Source: Rapana venosa (lineage: Eukaryota; Mollusca; Gastropoda; Neogastropoda; Muricidae). Taken from it: a stretch of 64,000 nt of DNA. The notes below the pieces were generated by a model. It did not search any database and was not told where the DNA came from. It was given only the letters and a program-made list of their open reading frames with translations. How positions within the stretch are numbered: position 1 is the stretch's first letter; each line of letters opens with the position of its first letter. Location of the stretch: NCBI GenBank assembly GCA_028751875.1, contig CM054162.1:12031889-12095888 (forward strand), written 5' to 3'. Shown here piece by piece: positions 63,986 through 64,000 of this stretch. Both the position numbers and the translations under genes were made by a program.

Positions 63986-64000
63986 GGTTCAGACTTCAAT

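Overview
This is a repeat-rich stretch of a multi-exon animal genome. Single-copy coding exons of about 80-500 nt, with GT-AG borders and conserved phases, float in kilobases of intron filled with microsatellites, minisatellites, tRNA-derived SINEs and broken non-LTR retrotransposons. The repeat style (SINE tails ending in a GCGCTATATAAATTCCAT motif and ATT repeats, an I-like LINE with an RNase H domain, very dense GT, CT and CA tracts) suggests a lophotrochozoan, most likely a marine gastropod mollusc. That is an inference. Nothing looks bacterial, and there are no operons or CRISPR arrays.

Layout. (1) About 0.6-10.2 kb, plus strand: the 3' end of a secreted or surface protein with at least two CUB domains (exons 606-787, 4142-4307, 4905-5146 and 7615-7718), then a probable long 3'UTR with poly(A) signals. 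A 2.4 kb minisatellite fills the intron between the first two exons. (2) 10.2-25.6 kb: CT and GT tracts with higher-order repeat structure, a MITE with 53-nt terminal inverted repeats, a degenerate I-like LINE on the minus strand (13.8-17.6 kb), SINEs and a 30-bp minisatellite. (3) 25.86-27.35 kb, plus strand: the last two exons of a small Cys-rich, probably zinc-binding protein with a basic tail. (4) 29.2-35.8 kb: a block whose base texture looks like uncorrected long-read consensus. (5) 36-42.2 kb: more transposons, including an RTE-like LINE split into two head-to-head halves as expected from twin priming, and a 500-N gap. (6) 42.2-63.7 kb, minus strand: eleven consecutive exons (about 717 codons) of an STK11IP (LKB1-interacting protein 1, LIP1) orthologue, covering the CXXC/CXXC zinc module and the C-terminal PH-like domains. 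The N-terminal LIP1/LRR part would lie beyond the right edge, and the extreme C-terminus is missing.

The three host genes do not form a functional unit. The main interest is in the mobile elements and in how repeats interact with exons. There is a SINE family whose head fuses a tRNA-like 5' half to the 5S rRNA promoter region, a SINE that shares its 3' tail with a LINE, a recurrent hairpin motif sitting beside GT microsatellites, and several places where exon ends or splice acceptors have been copied into or built from tandem repeats. Three reading-frame faults in otherwise well-behaved exons (a C-rich stretch at 7.68 kb, a TGA at 57.12 kb and an 11-base homopolymer at 61.29 kb) need raw-read checking before being called real.
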